Positions 13,001-25,420 are shown, counted from the first letter of the stretch. The stretch is DNA of 64,000 nucleotides from Distichodus sexfasciatus (GCA_032718565.1 JAVGVS010000109.1:302501-366500), one strand, 5' to 3'. Numbers and translations: made by a program. The notes: generated by a model from the letters alone, not told the origin.

Positions 13001-13760
13001 ACAGCGAGGGAGCGAAAAAGGGAGGGGGGAGGGATGGTGGGGGGGTAGAAAGAACGAGAAAGAAAGTGAGGGGGAAGAAGCAAAAAAGCGAGAGAAAATG
13101 AAGAAACTGAAAGGAAGGGATGGAGAAGATGAGGGAGAAGGCAGAAAGAGGGGGGGTCAGATAGAGAGAAATAAAGGGTGAACGAAAGGAGAGAGAACGA
13201 GCAAAGGGGAGCGAAGGGGAGAGAGGGAAAGAGAGAGGGACAGAAGAAGAAGAAGAAGGGAAGACAATGAGAAGAAGGAAGGAGAGTAGGTTAAAAAAGA
13301 AATGAGAAAAGAAAAGAAGGCATGGAAAAGATGAGAGAAATACAGAGGTAAGGTGACGGAGAGAGAGGGAGAGAAAAAGAGAGATAAATGGAGAAAGAGA
13401 GAAGAGAAGTGAGAGGGAGAAAAAAAGAGGGGGGGAGGGATGAAGCAAGGGAGCGAAAAAGAAAAGGGGAAGAAGCAAAAAAGGAAGGGGAAAGCAGAAA
13501 AAGAACAGAAGAGATGAGAAGAGTGAGTGGGAGAGAGAGACAAGGGGGAGATAGAGAAAGGGAGTGAAGGGGAGAGAGGAAAAGAGACGGGTAAAGAAGG
13601 ACATGAAGAAGAAGAAGTAGAAGAAGGGAAGAGGGGGAGACAATGAGAAGAAGGAAGGAGAGTAAGTAAAAAAGAAAGGAGAAAAAGGAAAGAAGGGATT
13701 TAGAAGATGAGAGAAATATAGAGGAAGAGTGAGGAGGAGAGAGGAAGAGATGGGTAGAGA
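13001..13760 (+). repeat. Long purine-rich tract (about 760 bp)
   Basis: Nearly continuous A/G sequence with imperfect repeats of GAGAGGGA, GAAGAAGAAG and AATGAGAAGAAGGAAGGAGA. The last motif recurs at about 13267 and 13643, suggesting an internal duplication of about 376 bases. Confidence 0.85.
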
Positions 13761-14394
13761 TGGGTAACACCGTGCCAAGTCAAGTGTAGTGCACAACATT
13801 TTAAGAAACAGTCACTTCCCTCCCTATGTAGTGTACCAAGCCAAATAGGGCGCGTCTGACTCTCCGTGTGCACTACCTAGTGCGTAGAGAGCCGTTAAGC
13901 TACAACCACAGCTATGTCCTGAGATGCATACTACCGCATAGAAAAGTAGGATAAGAGCGCCTTACCTACCACACTATCAAGGGCGGTAGTAAGCAGATCG
14001 GGACACAGCCCATGTGACAAACCCGCAATTTACTTCAAGCGCGTGCAGATTCCGATACTATCGTGCACCCCTATACTTTAGACATCCTGATGACGCTATC
14101 GCCTCGTCGATCACTGAACTGATGTATAGACGTAGACCGATGTATCGTTACACCCCTACTCAGCCCCAGCCCCTTTTTATGCATGGAATTAATGAGCGGT
14201 TTGGGACACAGCCGTGAATTATTCACCAAAACAGGGCGCCCAGTTTTAGAAGAACCTTGGAAGTGAGCTTGAAAAACCGAGAAAATTTGCCTTGTGACGT
14301 ATAAACATGGTAGCACTGGCAGGACCCTTTCTTTTGTGTTTTTAAGAGTGTGAAATGGTTTTATTTGCCTTCTCCCGTGCAGTAAAACAGCGTG

Positions 14395-14560
14395 TGAGGT
14401 GTTTGGAAACGCGGCTCGCCTGACCCTCAGGTGTGTTTATGAGCGTCGGGCTTCTGGCGGGTGACTACATCGATGCCTTTAATCGAGGCTCCTAATCACC
14501 TTTAATTTATTCCGCCACGGTCTGTAGCCGTCGCTAGCGAGCGCGCGAGAGTCCGCCCAC
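14395..14560. promoter_or_regulatory. Candidate conserved non-coding element in nfix intron 1
   Basis: Mixed GC content with paired TAAT-type sites (CTTTAATCGAGGCTCCTAAT then CACCTTTAATTTATT). It sits upstream of a pyrimidine tract and has no repeat signature. Confidence 0.25.
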
Positions 14561-14747
14561 GTTGGGCTCCGCCGCTGCGTGGGAAAGTCTCCTTAAACCC
14601 GGAGCTAATGGCTGCGTTTATTTTGTAGGAGTCTGTGCTTATGTGCGGCAGGGGCCAGAGCTCGTTATGAATAAATCATATAAACTCATTTGTATAAGAA
14701 CCGTGCCTTCCACAGAATTTATATCTGCTGTTCAGCCACGCAACTAT

Positions 14748-15115
14748 TCCTTCTCTCTCTCTCTTTCTCACACACACTCATTCCCCACATAACTCCCTGT
14801 CGACTTCTCCATCTCTATACCTCTCTCCTCTCCTTTTCTGTCTTTCGCTCGTTCTCTCTTTCTTTTTCTCTCCATTCCTCTTCTCTTTCGCATCCCCATT
14901 CTCCCTCTCTCTCTTTCTCTCTCCGTCTCCATTCTCTCTCCCTTTTCCTCTCTTCCCATCGCCCCATCTCCACCTCTTTCACTTTTCTTTCTTCATCCCC
15001 CATTATCCTTCTCTCTCTTTTTTTCTCCATCCCCTATTATCCCTCTTTCTCTCTCTCTTTCTCTCCAGCCCTGTTATTTCTGCTTCTCTTTCTCCTAACC
15101 TCTCCTATTCTCATT
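14748..15115 (+). repeat. Pyrimidine-rich tract (CT/CTTT)
   Basis: About 370 bases of C/T-dominated sequence, opposite in strand polarity to the purine tracts at 12.06-13.76 kb. A CA run follows at 15193-15212. Confidence 0.9.
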
Positions 15116-18100
15116 TTCAGGCTCTCTATCCCTTATTGAGACTATGTGTTTCCCTCCGTACCTCCCTCTCCCCTCGCTCTCGCTCTCGCTCTCACACACA
15201 CACACACACACACTCACAGCTGGCGCATCTCATCGTCCAGGTTCACGTCAGGTAAACATATTGTACATTACGCAATGTTGGCGCTGCGGCAGGCGCAATG
15301 CCAGCTCTCGCTTATCTTCTGATCGCACCATCAGTTCTGGACCAAAGGTCAGACAAACGAGCCGGACAGTGGCCCACCATGCCACGTAGATACAGCCTCA
15401 CACAGCCATACTGGATATGAACCACAGAATACGAGATTAACCAAACCGCAGACTGGGCCGTAATGTGTGAGGAATCCATTACAAACAACAGCCCGGGTGC
15501 AAACAGTTGGAACAAAACTGAAATATGAATGAACACCACATTTTTCCAACTGCAATATTTCACACATGCATGCATAAGAGCAATGACAGATCTATATTTT
15601 GCTTTCTGGCATGGATGGTAAAGGAAGCTGTCCACACTTCTGACAAACACACACACACACCATGGGACTGAAATAAACGACCTTGGATGTGTCAGGCCAC
15701 TAGAGTAGCACTGCTATTGGTATGCTAATGTGTGTGTGTGTGTAAAAGTCACTATAAGTAGAATATAAACCAAACAAAAAAGTAAAGAAGTAAAGCCATG
15801 GCTATGAACATGAACCATGGTTCAAAAAACAAGGTACGAACCGAACTGTGGATTTGGTAAACATTACACATTACACCCCTAGTTGCAAGTGCAGAAATAT
15901 TTTCCGGTGCTTGTAACTAAAGATTTATTTTCATTTGCATTTACATGGTGCACTTACCCTTCATACGCCAAACACACCTGCATCCCACATCCCAGGGTTA
16001 TCAGTAAAACTGTCTCATTTTTGGAATCCTTGACACGACTCCTCCCCTTGTCTGAATGGTGACCTTATGACCCCCCGGGCCTGCGAGTCGAACGCAACCA
16101 AGTCTTACACGCAACATAAATGGCTTTTCTTCTGACATTAAAGTGGACCGATGGGAGGTCAAAGCAGTAAGCACAAGCGGATTGAGTGGAGATGCAGCAG
16201 TTCTGACCAACGGCCTACTCCAGATACCTCTCAGGCCAAAATAAGCAATGAAGTAACCATTATGAAAGGATCTATTATGACACAGTTCCACACACACACT
16301 GAAGTGATTAGGGGCTCTGTGTAACTGGTTGTGTAATGTTGTGTGTGTGTGACTATGGCACTTGTGTGGACGTGTGTAGATCAGTTATCACAACAGTTTT
16401 TGTGTGTGTGGGATGTATGGTATGAATCACACTTTAAAAGGTAGAATGATAGTGAAGTGTGTGTGAGTGGACATTTGGAACACAGTAAGGAACCAAATAA
16501 GGAGATGGACAAACGGCTCTCTATATCTTCGACGGATCTTCTGTCACCTACGTACACACACATGGTAACAGATACATTATAACACAATAACAGACAGTTG
16601 AACACTATGTGACCTTCTTAATTTCAGACATCCAGTTTCAGGTGTATTATGAGTCTGTGTCTGAAGCTTTGTGAGGAAAAACAACACTAAACAAACTTGT
16701 CACCGCTTTACTGGATTTGAGAGTTACGCATCCAGTTCCAACAGAATTATTAAATAAACTGACAAGTCTAATCCAGTTTATTACTGGAAACAGAACTGAT
16801 TGCAATTAAATTTCATGGTATTTCAGTGGAACATAACTGCTTAATCTAAAACAAGAGTCGATTCCAAACAACACAACTGGCTTGTACCATGCTCGTCTTT
16901 AAAATAAAGAATGAATATGACTTCACCACCTGTGCTAATCACGTTAACATGGTGATGCCCCGCACTAATTTGTATAATCAGATACAGAGATGCTCCTCAA
17001 CATATTTTCAGATATAACATAGATTAGACTGCACTTGTGTATACTGACAAATCAATCTGATTTGCATTGAGATCTCTCTCTAGTGTGTAATTGTCAGTCT
17101 GTCTCGCCCTCTGTCTCTCTGTGAATGACTCAGAATGACTCTTCTCGAGTCTCGCTGTCTGCGAATCACATTATTATTAATTTCGCTCTCATTTTTACAA
17201 CGGGATATCACTATCTGAGAACATCTGTTAGCAACTGGGTCACTGTCTCGTTTATGGAACTGCGCTGTTTTAACATTTTAACATTTTACTATGCACTTAA
17301 TGCACTGAGTGAGTTGCCCTTTGCCAAAATTTTATTAACTCAGAGAGCAACGAGAGAGAGAGAGATAAATAATTGCCTTTGCACGATCTTATGGTGTTGC
17401 AAATTAAAAAACAAAACAAAACTGTTAGTCAACACAATATTATTAATGTTTTAACGATAGGGCAGCACTTTTTATTTTTACTTTGTAATGTGTCACTTCC
17501 ACTTAACACAACAAAACTCGTCTGAGCGACAACACTTAACGAAGATCACTTTCCCTCATTTTTGCGAGCAGAATGCATAATGAACTCCCAACAAATCCCC
17601 ATCAAACCCCCACCCAAAACTCCATCCATCTCACACATGAGCACATTCGACGCTCCGTTAACTTTCCGCGCGCGCGAAACTCGAGATTCTCCACCTGTTC
17701 CGTTCCGTCCCGTTCCAAAAAAGCTTTTATGAGCGTTAATAATTCATGGCTTATTGTTTACATTGCGTCGCTTCGCATGTGTCCCCGCTAATCCGTTTTT
17801 AATAATTAACCGTAATTAAGTGAACAAGAGCGCAGAACCAAATCCGCGGATGCGGCGCGAAGTTGGACGGCAGCGCGAGCCTGCGGGACCGTGCGGGCGC
17901 GCGCGCGCTCTCCTCCTTCTTCTCCTCCTCTCCCCATCCCCCCACCCTCCTCCTTGTCCTCATCCTCCTGCTCGCGCTCTTCCTCGGAAAACGGCGTCGT
18001 GTCATCCTAAACGAGATTCGAACCTGTAACCGAGTCGGGATCCACAATAAACAAAGGAGGCATTCATTCAAACCAGGCACGTGATGACGCGAGGGACCGG

Positions 18101-21100
18101 GCTTTGAACGACGGCGCGTGCGAGAACGGCCGGAAAAGTATGATGAGAATGACAAAACAAATGGAGTTGAACAACTCAACCGAGCATTAAAAATAAAGGT
18201 TATTTGGAGTGATGCCATATAGAATATAATATTTATGTTCCATAAAGAGCATTTTAATGCCTTAATAAATGACATTTTGGTTGCCAATTATTGTTTTTAA
18301 TGGAAGAATGTAGCCTACTTTATCAAAAAAAACAGTTGAGGAACCTTTTATTCTAAGTGATTTCTCTCATAAAAATAAAGGTTTCTAAATGGTTTTAGGA
18401 CATGAGGTATGAAGAAAAAACTGCTAATTAAAATTACACCGACGTTCCTCTTTAGACTGAACCAAATTTACATTAAAAAAATAAGTAATGTCAATGACCT
18501 CGGTTATATAAATCACAGTTGTTCCCCATTTGTGCCAATTAGTCTGAAAACTCATTTTCTATTCCTATAGATCTTAAACAGAACTTAAAGGTTTATTGTG
18601 CTTCAAATTCTTCTTTTTAAACCCCATACTAGAGCAAAGAAGCACTAACAGTTATTTTTTAAGAGTACCACATCACAACGAGCACCCGACCATAAAATGC
18701 GCACATTAATTGATTGCCGTGGGTAATTAATTTTGATTAACGGAAATAAGCTCCTCTCCAGACATCGAGGTAAAACAAAAAGTTTGGAAAAGTTGAAATA
18801 CTAAAACCATATTGGACTCATGGTTTGTGCCTGAGATTAATTATTTATCTGTACAAAAGACATCGATCTTTCTGTCAGACTTGATTTCGCTAAATCGCTC
18901 TTAGTAGGCTATTTGCTTTTCCCGAATGAGCCAACATTTGATCTCGCTTTTTAGGCTAATGCACTTCACATGTGTTTCTGGCTATTTGTGTAAGTGTTTA
19001 CAGGACATGGAGTGTAACGAGCAACTAGGCTAATTACAGTGATTACTGAAGCACCTTCAGCAAAGTTAGGTGTGTGTGTAATCCATCAATTACTACTACA
19101 GAGAACTAGACGCCCCTGTGTGTGCGGGTGTGGATGTGAGAGAGAATGCTTCAAGAAGAAAAAACTAGACGTGTAAGGCCGCGAAAGAAACTGATATTTA
19201 ACAAAACATTTAAAAAGTGATTTATTATAAGAAGGTAATCGAATTTACACTTTCCAAAATAAATTTGTCGAGGGATGCCATTTAATTTATTATTAAATGA
19301 CGAGGGAGTCGTAATTATTATGCTAATTAACACGCCCGACAGACGTGGGTCCAACTATTTGTTCTCTATTGTTTACAAATGTTAATTTAACAATGTAAAC
19401 AAAAGTGTCTTTACAAAATCAGAGACAAAATATCTCTGCCAGCTATAACAAATTTATACATTTATTTCTAATGCATGTCAGGAAGCCGCATTTTAAAGCC
19501 ATAATGCTCCGTGACCCCGCCGCAGGCCTAGAAGAAAAAAGGACGTGGGCTGCCAAGGAATAAGAGCCAAAGCAAAAGCCCTGCGAGAAGAAAGAATGAA
19601 TACGAGAGAGGCAAAAATCTAAATACGCAGAAGAAAATGTTTGGTTTGGAACAAGACTGAAAGGTTATTTTTAATTAATTAAATCTGACGAAACCAATCG
19701 TGTAAGTGCACGTTTAATAGAGAAGGCCGAATAGACTATATGCCACGAGAACACATTATGAGCCAAAAGTAGAAGTCGCAGGAGGTAAATCATTTTCTCG
19801 CCGAAGCAGCAGCAGGTAAAGATCCAAAAATCCGCAATTCCGAGCGCGCAGATGCGCTGCAGACGCACGGACACCCGCATTATAAGGCTCGAAAGTAAAA
19901 CTACATATATAAAAGTACAACAACTGTTCATAGATCATAATGCTTTATAAACACGTTGATTTTACTGCTAAGTGTAAAGTAGAGGCCGCATTAAAGTCTA
20001 AATGCTTAATCAATCGATTACATAATGAAAAGATAATGAAAACATCACACAGCATTTATCAAGTTTTGAGTTAAGAATCAGTTCCACTCAGGCCTAACAA
20101 TATGTACAAATGCAGAATCTTGCCTATGGTGAATAATTTTTAGTTAAACCTATATCTACAAAATGTCTGAAATGTCGCCACACCTTTAACAAACACCACA
20201 GAGAAATGGGGGGAAAAAACAAAACATTTTTCAATGGCTGCCAGCTGAAAAAAAGAAGACGACTTGATTTTTATATGTGGACGGAAACTCGACATGCGTT
20301 AGCCTACATGTTGTATTCCTGCGTTTATAATAAAATAGCAAATAATTTATGTTGCACGTCAAAGTTAATCTTTGGGATGCAGCAGAGCTTGTATCATCGA
20401 GATCTGCGCTCTGGTTCGAGGTTAAAGTCATGACAGGCCTAAACAAGTTGGGAGATTTATAGCATTAACTAAATCTAATTTACATTAAAAGCAGACTGCA
20501 TCAGTTGCAAATATAAATGCAAATTCGTCTTGGCCAACATTTCGGGCTTGGATCCACAGTACATACTCTTGTCAGACTTCAAAGTACGCGACACACACTC
20601 GATCAAGTCTTTAGTCTTTAGCGAATAAATAAACCGGGACGTCCTAAGACACAGACGAAACGCTGAGATCTCAGCACGACGTGAAAGTCACGTTTGATGC
20701 AGGGAGATTGTATGTGCATGTAGTAAGAGTATACAAGCAAGAGTAAACCGCCAACTAAACAGCACTGAGTCTTATCTCTCCCGATACGGCTTGTCTGAGT
20801 CTGCAACGCTGTCAGTCGCCTCCGTTACTGCTGCAACTTTACTTAGACATAAAAAAAACCCTCCGCCGGACTCAAATGTGAATCTCAAACTACAATCTAC
20901 ATTATTTATTTATATCCGAGCACGTTGCACATTTAATAATTCTGACCTAAGGTGATTTTTTTTAAATGTAAAAGTCAGCATCCCCAGTGCGCACTGGCTA
21001 AGACGCGACTCCGTCTCCGCACCGCCGCTCCTTTAATATAAAATAGATTTGGGAGAAGCGCCATTTTCTTCTCTTCGGACCCCATGTGCGGCGACACGGA

Positions 21101-21305
21101 GCACCGAGGCCGCTGGAAAGATGCCGAATCGAATGAAAAAAAAAAAGCGGAGGGGAGGAGAGAAAAAGGAGAAGTTGGTTCGAAAGCCGAGTTCAACAAC
21201 AGCAGCGGCAACAGCAACAAGAGTTAACAAGAAGAAGAACAACAACAAACGAAATTCCGGCACGCGGAAACACGTCGGCGCGGGAGAGAATAAACGACAG
21301 CTCCC

Positions 21306-21306
<1 letters not shown>

Positions 21307-21337
<31 letters not shown>
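21307..21337 (+). repeat. (GT)15 repeat beside the nfix exon 1 donor
   Basis: An uninterrupted GT run; on the nfix strand it is (CA)n beginning at intron position +7. Confidence 0.97.
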
Positions 21338-21338
<1 letters not shown>

Positions 21339-21343
21339 TTTAC

Positions 21344-21370
21344 CTGTGTGAGGCAGTAGGGCGAGTACAT
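21344..21370 (-). CDS. nfix: nfix coding exon 1 (MYSPYCLTQ)
   Basis: The minus strand reads nine codons, MYSPYCLTQ, ending in CACAG|gtaaac, a good splice donor. This short first exon is diagnostic: from memory NFIA starts MYSPLCLTQ, NFIB MMYSPICLTQ, NFIC MYSSPLCLTQ and NFIX MYSPYCLTQ. Phase 0 at its end joins exactly to GAT GAG TTC (DEF) of exon 2 at 1020, giving MYSPYCLTQDEFHPFIEA. The chosen ATG (21368-21370) has A at -3 (atcaccATG), a favourable context. An in-frame upstream ATG at 21389-21391 would add MFNSEIT, but its -3 base is T. The intron that follows is about 20.3 kb and opens with a CA dinucleotide repeat seven bases after the exon. Confidence 0.95.
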
Positions 21371-21500
21371 GGTGATTTCGGAGTTAAACATGGAGAACCG
21401 TGGCGAGACTGAGGCTGAGTTGACCGTGGCGTCGCATCGCAGTAGCTCTGCTCCACGCCGTTCGCGCCGCTAAAACCCCGCCTCGGAGGCACGAAGTGAA
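21371..21500 (-). promoter_or_regulatory. nfix: nfix proximal promoter / 5'UTR region
   Basis: CpG-rich sequence immediately upstream of the MYSPYCLTQ start. On the minus strand it has a GGCGGGG GC box (21476-21482) about 106 bases before the ATG. No TATA box is evident at a sensible distance. A pyrimidine/CA microsatellite follows further upstream at 21534-21655. The transcription start cannot be fixed from sequence alone. Confidence 0.5.
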
Positions 21501-21533
21501 AGTTTGGGAGGAAAGAAAAACTTTCAGCTCTCT

Positions 21534-21655
21534 TCACACACACTCTCTCTCTTTCTCTCACACACACACTCTCTTTCCTCCCTCTCTCTCTCTCTCTCTC
21601 TCACTCTCTCACAATACTACACACACACTCTTTCCTCTCTCTCTCTTCCTCTCTT
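21534..21655 (+). repeat. CT/CA compound microsatellite upstream of nfix exon 1
   Basis: Alternating CT and CA runs about 165 bases upstream of the nfix ATG. Confidence 0.9.
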
Positions 21656-22454
21656 CTGTCAAATAAAAACGCCATATTTTCTCAACGACACGAGGAAAAT
21701 GATTAAAGGATAAAGGAAAGACGGGACGCGTGGAGCGGAGGACTTTATAATGTTCAGATTTAGTCGAAATTAAAAGTTAACGTATTTTTTTAAGAGAGTT
21801 CTTTACCCTGGACGGTTTGTTAATTTAAATTGTTATTATGACTAGGCACTAAACATACATTTTAACTGCTTTGTTAATCCCAATAAATCAGTAATTTAAT
21901 ACTAACGTTATAACACTGTTATATGCTGTGATAAGTATTTGAATAATTTGAAAAGCACATGGTATCAGTAAAGACAATGAACTATGTTATATCATATCAT
22001 ACTATATCATATCAAGGTTTAATTGGCAATAAATATATACTGACTGAGTAGCTCAGTATCGTATATACTAAAAAGCATAAAGTTCATTATGATAAATTTC
22101 TGTTTAACACTCATTTCCAGGGTTGGATGGTATTGAAAAAAGCATTATATATATTATATATAATTATTCTCGAAAGATTCAGGTGGTTTTGTAAATGGAT
22201 TCAATCTGCGTAAAAATAATGACAATAATAGTAAAACTAAGGCTAAACTTTTAAGTATGAACATTCTTTCTTAAACTATATCTACAACAAATTCAAAGTA
22301 TTAGGGTGCACGGCGTAGAGACCAAAAACTTCTTGTAGATTAATCGAAAAGGAGAACTGGTGAGTTTTTCTGTTTATGTCAAGCAGCAAAAAGTTGTATG
22401 ATGCATTTGACGAATTGTCTTTTTTTTGGACGACACATCCCTACATGAAATACA

Positions 22455-22500
22455 CATGACCATGTTGAAACAATATATTGTGCAGCCCTAATTTAACATC
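22455..22500 (+). repeat. Dispersed repeat end (CAATATATTGTGCAGCCCTA)
   Basis: The same core, CAATATATTGTGCA, recurs at 42271-42284. From memory this is a common repeat terminus in fish genomes. Confidence 0.4.
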
Positions 22501-24498
22501 TTTAACGATGTGGTGTGTTTTCTTTCTCTCTCTCTCAGCAGGCCTCATAACAGCATCCTTGTGTTCCTCAGGGTGCTCCACTAAGACCCACATCTGTTTT
22601 GTTCGGCTAACCGCAGAGCTGCCGCTATGTACGAACAGCATTACTTTTCTAACACCTTTCCCCATTGTGTAATTCTAGATTGTACAACTATCGCACTTCA
22701 CTGGGTTCGCTCTAGATGTCCATTTTACTACCTACAGTTTACAATTTATGCTGCAGGATAAAATCACGGTCCTATTGTGATTCTTAATGCTCTAGTTGAG
22801 GTAACTTAATCTTTTTTGGCAGTTAAAACCTGGTGCTATGGTGAATAAATTAAACCGCCTAATGAATACGACTTGCACTCACATGCCCTGGTGAGTTTTT
22901 CATGCATGTTTAGGTAGGACGTAATGCTGATCAACTTACTATTTCTTTCTCGTTGAGACACAGAAGCCAAGTTAACAGAGGCAGGATAAATTGAGAAACG
23001 AGAAGCAGTAAAGATATTCTTCTCGCCAAGGTCTGTTCTTCCAGCCTCTTTTACCGCACGCTAAACTTTAACTGTTGCCCAGAAAAATGTGTCCTCAGAA
23101 AAACTTGTAGCAGCAGCAGCAGCAAGACCGGGGTGAGCTCACCATCACACAGCAAAGCCAAACACAACGTGCTGGGGGTTAGGGGGGTGTAGAGTTAGGC
23201 TCGGGCCCAACACGGCCACTATAGCAATAAAGAACGGCAAGAAAAAGAGAGAAGGAGAGCAAAATGAAGGGACAAAGAAAGTGAGAGCAAGGGAGAAATT
23301 TTGAAGCGGAATGGGGTGAGAGAACTCGGATACCCCATTTTGCTCACCACACCCAAAGGCAACCGGCCCAAAAACCCAGGTCTTTGTGCCTTGAGTTGTG
23401 CACACACATACGCAAATGCATGCACACATAGCTCACTAACCACAATCACAGCATGAGGTAAAGTAAAAAAAATATAAAAAAATTTTTACAGGCAAAGAAA
23501 CGTTTTTTATTTCTACACACGCAACCATTTTCCCTTCTCTCACTAACTTTTGCACGCAACAAACACATGCACACATGCATGCACACACACATATGCATGC
23601 ACACACTATACACAGCCTCCAGCTACAGGGGTCCAGAAAACAAGAAGTAGAGGTTAGTGGTTTCAGTGGGTACGCCCTATTAAAACACACACAAGAAAAG
23701 GGATATAGTTAGAGCATGGTTTTCCCCTCTAACACACACACACACACACACTTGCCATTAATCTGTCCCATATGGGCAGCACGTAAATGATGGTAATGAT
23801 GTTTTATGCAGATATAGACACAAACAACAGCTGTAAGGGTTATATACAATATGAGCTGCACGTTAAACCATTCCAAACTAGACTTAGGCCCTGAACTACA
23901 TGGCATGGGCGGCATATAATAAGATCCATTGCAGGCTTACAGAATAAATCATTCATCCTATTCATGCGTCTGAATGAAGCATTTAGTCGATCCACTTGTG
24001 AATGAATTGCACATTTGTTTATCTGACTCAAAGTCCAGCTCCATTGCTTAGACGGCGAATTAATCAAGTGCTCCATTTGTTCGATCTGAATCAAAGTCTA
24101 ATGCCTTATAACTCTGGGCGCTATTATCATCAGGCTGGCATTTGAATTAGTGGAGAACGATACGGTCAAAGCTAATGGGGGTACAGCAGACAGCTTAAAA
24201 ACAAACTGCTTCCACCCCTCATATCACAATATTTAAAACAAAAATACTGTTTGTTTCTTATGGGTGTGGTTTGTGTCCACCATATATCTTTATTGTAATT
24301 TTATATATATTATAAATTGTGTGTGTGTGTGTAAGAAAAAACTGAAAAATAGACAAACACAGAAGAGATAGAAACAGTACGCATATAAAAAGCAAGTCTA
24401 AAAGAGGAGACACAGCGAGCAAGAAAGTCAGTAAGCACAAAAAAGAGAAGAGAACAAGAACGAAGGAAGAAATAAAAGTCTGAGAGAGCGGTGCGTAC

Positions 24499-24582
24499 CC
24501 TGTACGTGTCGGGCACCAGGAAACACTCAGGCAGTCTGGGTCTTTGACTCGCCTCTTCATGCACCAGATACGATTCTGCGGC
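24499..24582 (-). other. Candidate 84-bp cassette exon between the distal promoter and nfix exon 2
   Basis: The minus strand shows an acceptor (cctgcag|GCC at 24582) and a donor (TACAGG|gtacgc at 24499) bounding exactly 84 bases, 28 open codons reading AAESYLVHEE...LVPDTYR. It is phase 0 at both ends, so ATG (distal exon at 31074) + 28 codons + DEFHPF (exon 2) stays in frame. There is no ATG in this frame and a TGA lies just upstream of the acceptor, so it would have to be internal. It has a more protein-like composition than its surroundings. I do not recognise the peptide. It may also be a chance open block or an exon of an unrelated transcript. Confidence 0.35.
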
Positions 24583-25026
24583 CTGCAGGACGACACGACA
24601 CAAACTTCATTTCACGATTCATGGACGCCCTTATCTAGGGCTCTCAGACGCTCACAAATGACCACACACTACCAGTCCGCCAGTCTCCAAAAATCATTTT
24701 TTCGCACGTTGAACGCCCGTCCGGCTCCGGGCCGACCTTTCGTGTGCCTGAAGTAACAAAGGCGTAAATCAGATGCAGCAATAGGGGGTTAAAAAAAGAG
24801 ACTTGTGTTCAGAAAACTCCCTTTAATTCAATTTTAATTGTCGCTGCATCACAGCGATAATTACAAAAAGAGCTTGAGTTAATACATTTTTAAACACGGG
24901 GCTAACAGGCCTGTGACTGTGCAAAATCCCTCAGGTTTTAGAGTTCATTTCTGGGGGTTGTGTTTTAAACAAGTGGCTTTGCCATTCACACTAGTTCATT
25001 TGTATGCTGTGAGATGCATTAGCAAG

Positions 25027-25029
<3 letters not shown>

Positions 25030-25079
<50 letters not shown>
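25030..25079 (+). repeat. (GA)n microsatellite
   Basis: About 50 bases of nearly pure GA. Confidence 0.95.
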
Positions 25080-25387
25080 GTTGGGCTGGATAAGGCCAAA
25101 TCTTTGTCTTTGGAAAAAGCGAACTGGCTAGCCAGAGAATCCTGTGAAACTTATTCCATTTCACAGCTTTCAGTGACACAGAAACACACCTTGGTCCCGG
25201 TCCAGCCGTAGCCAAAAAACCAGGCACTAGTTATCCACCATCTACCTGGCACAGATCACACAACACACACACACACACATTGGTGCATGCATGTGCAAAT
25301 ATTCAAATAACTACGCCAAATTCATTTTCACACACACGCACAGATGTACCCTGATGTATACTGCCTTCCCCTCTCTCTCCCCCTCTC

Positions 25388-25389
<2 letters not shown>

Positions 25390-25419
<30 letters not shown>
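25390..25419 (+). repeat. (CA)15 microsatellite
   Basis: A pure AC/CA run; a shorter one lies at 25261-25279. Confidence 0.95.

Positions 25420-25420
<1 letters not shown>

Larger units (their letters stand above)
1021..21343 (-). other. nfix: nfix intron 1 (20.3 kb)
   Basis: Bounded by the donor gtaaac at 21343 and the acceptor ...tccgtccag ending at 1021. I found no coding exon inside it. It holds microsatellites (listed separately), AT-rich unique DNA (about 1.1-2.2, 3.4-8.6 and 18.1-20.9 kb), a long purine-rich zone (12.06-13.75 kb), a pyrimidine-rich zone (14.75-15.12 kb), a CpG-rich patch near 17.83-18.13 kb, and several candidate conserved regulatory blocks. Open reading frames over the CT/GA tracts are low-complexity artefacts. 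Confidence 0.9.

Noticed and set aside
12023..13799. Several 110-280-codon open frames rich in Ser, Leu and Phe on the minus strand
   Set aside because: They are translations of CT low-complexity DNA with no domain, splice or composition support.
17799..18287. A 162-codon open frame and CpG-rich patch in nfix intron 1
   Set aside because: The translation is basic, low in complexity and unlike any protein I know; no donor in phase with nfix exon 2 was found. The patch may still be regulatory.
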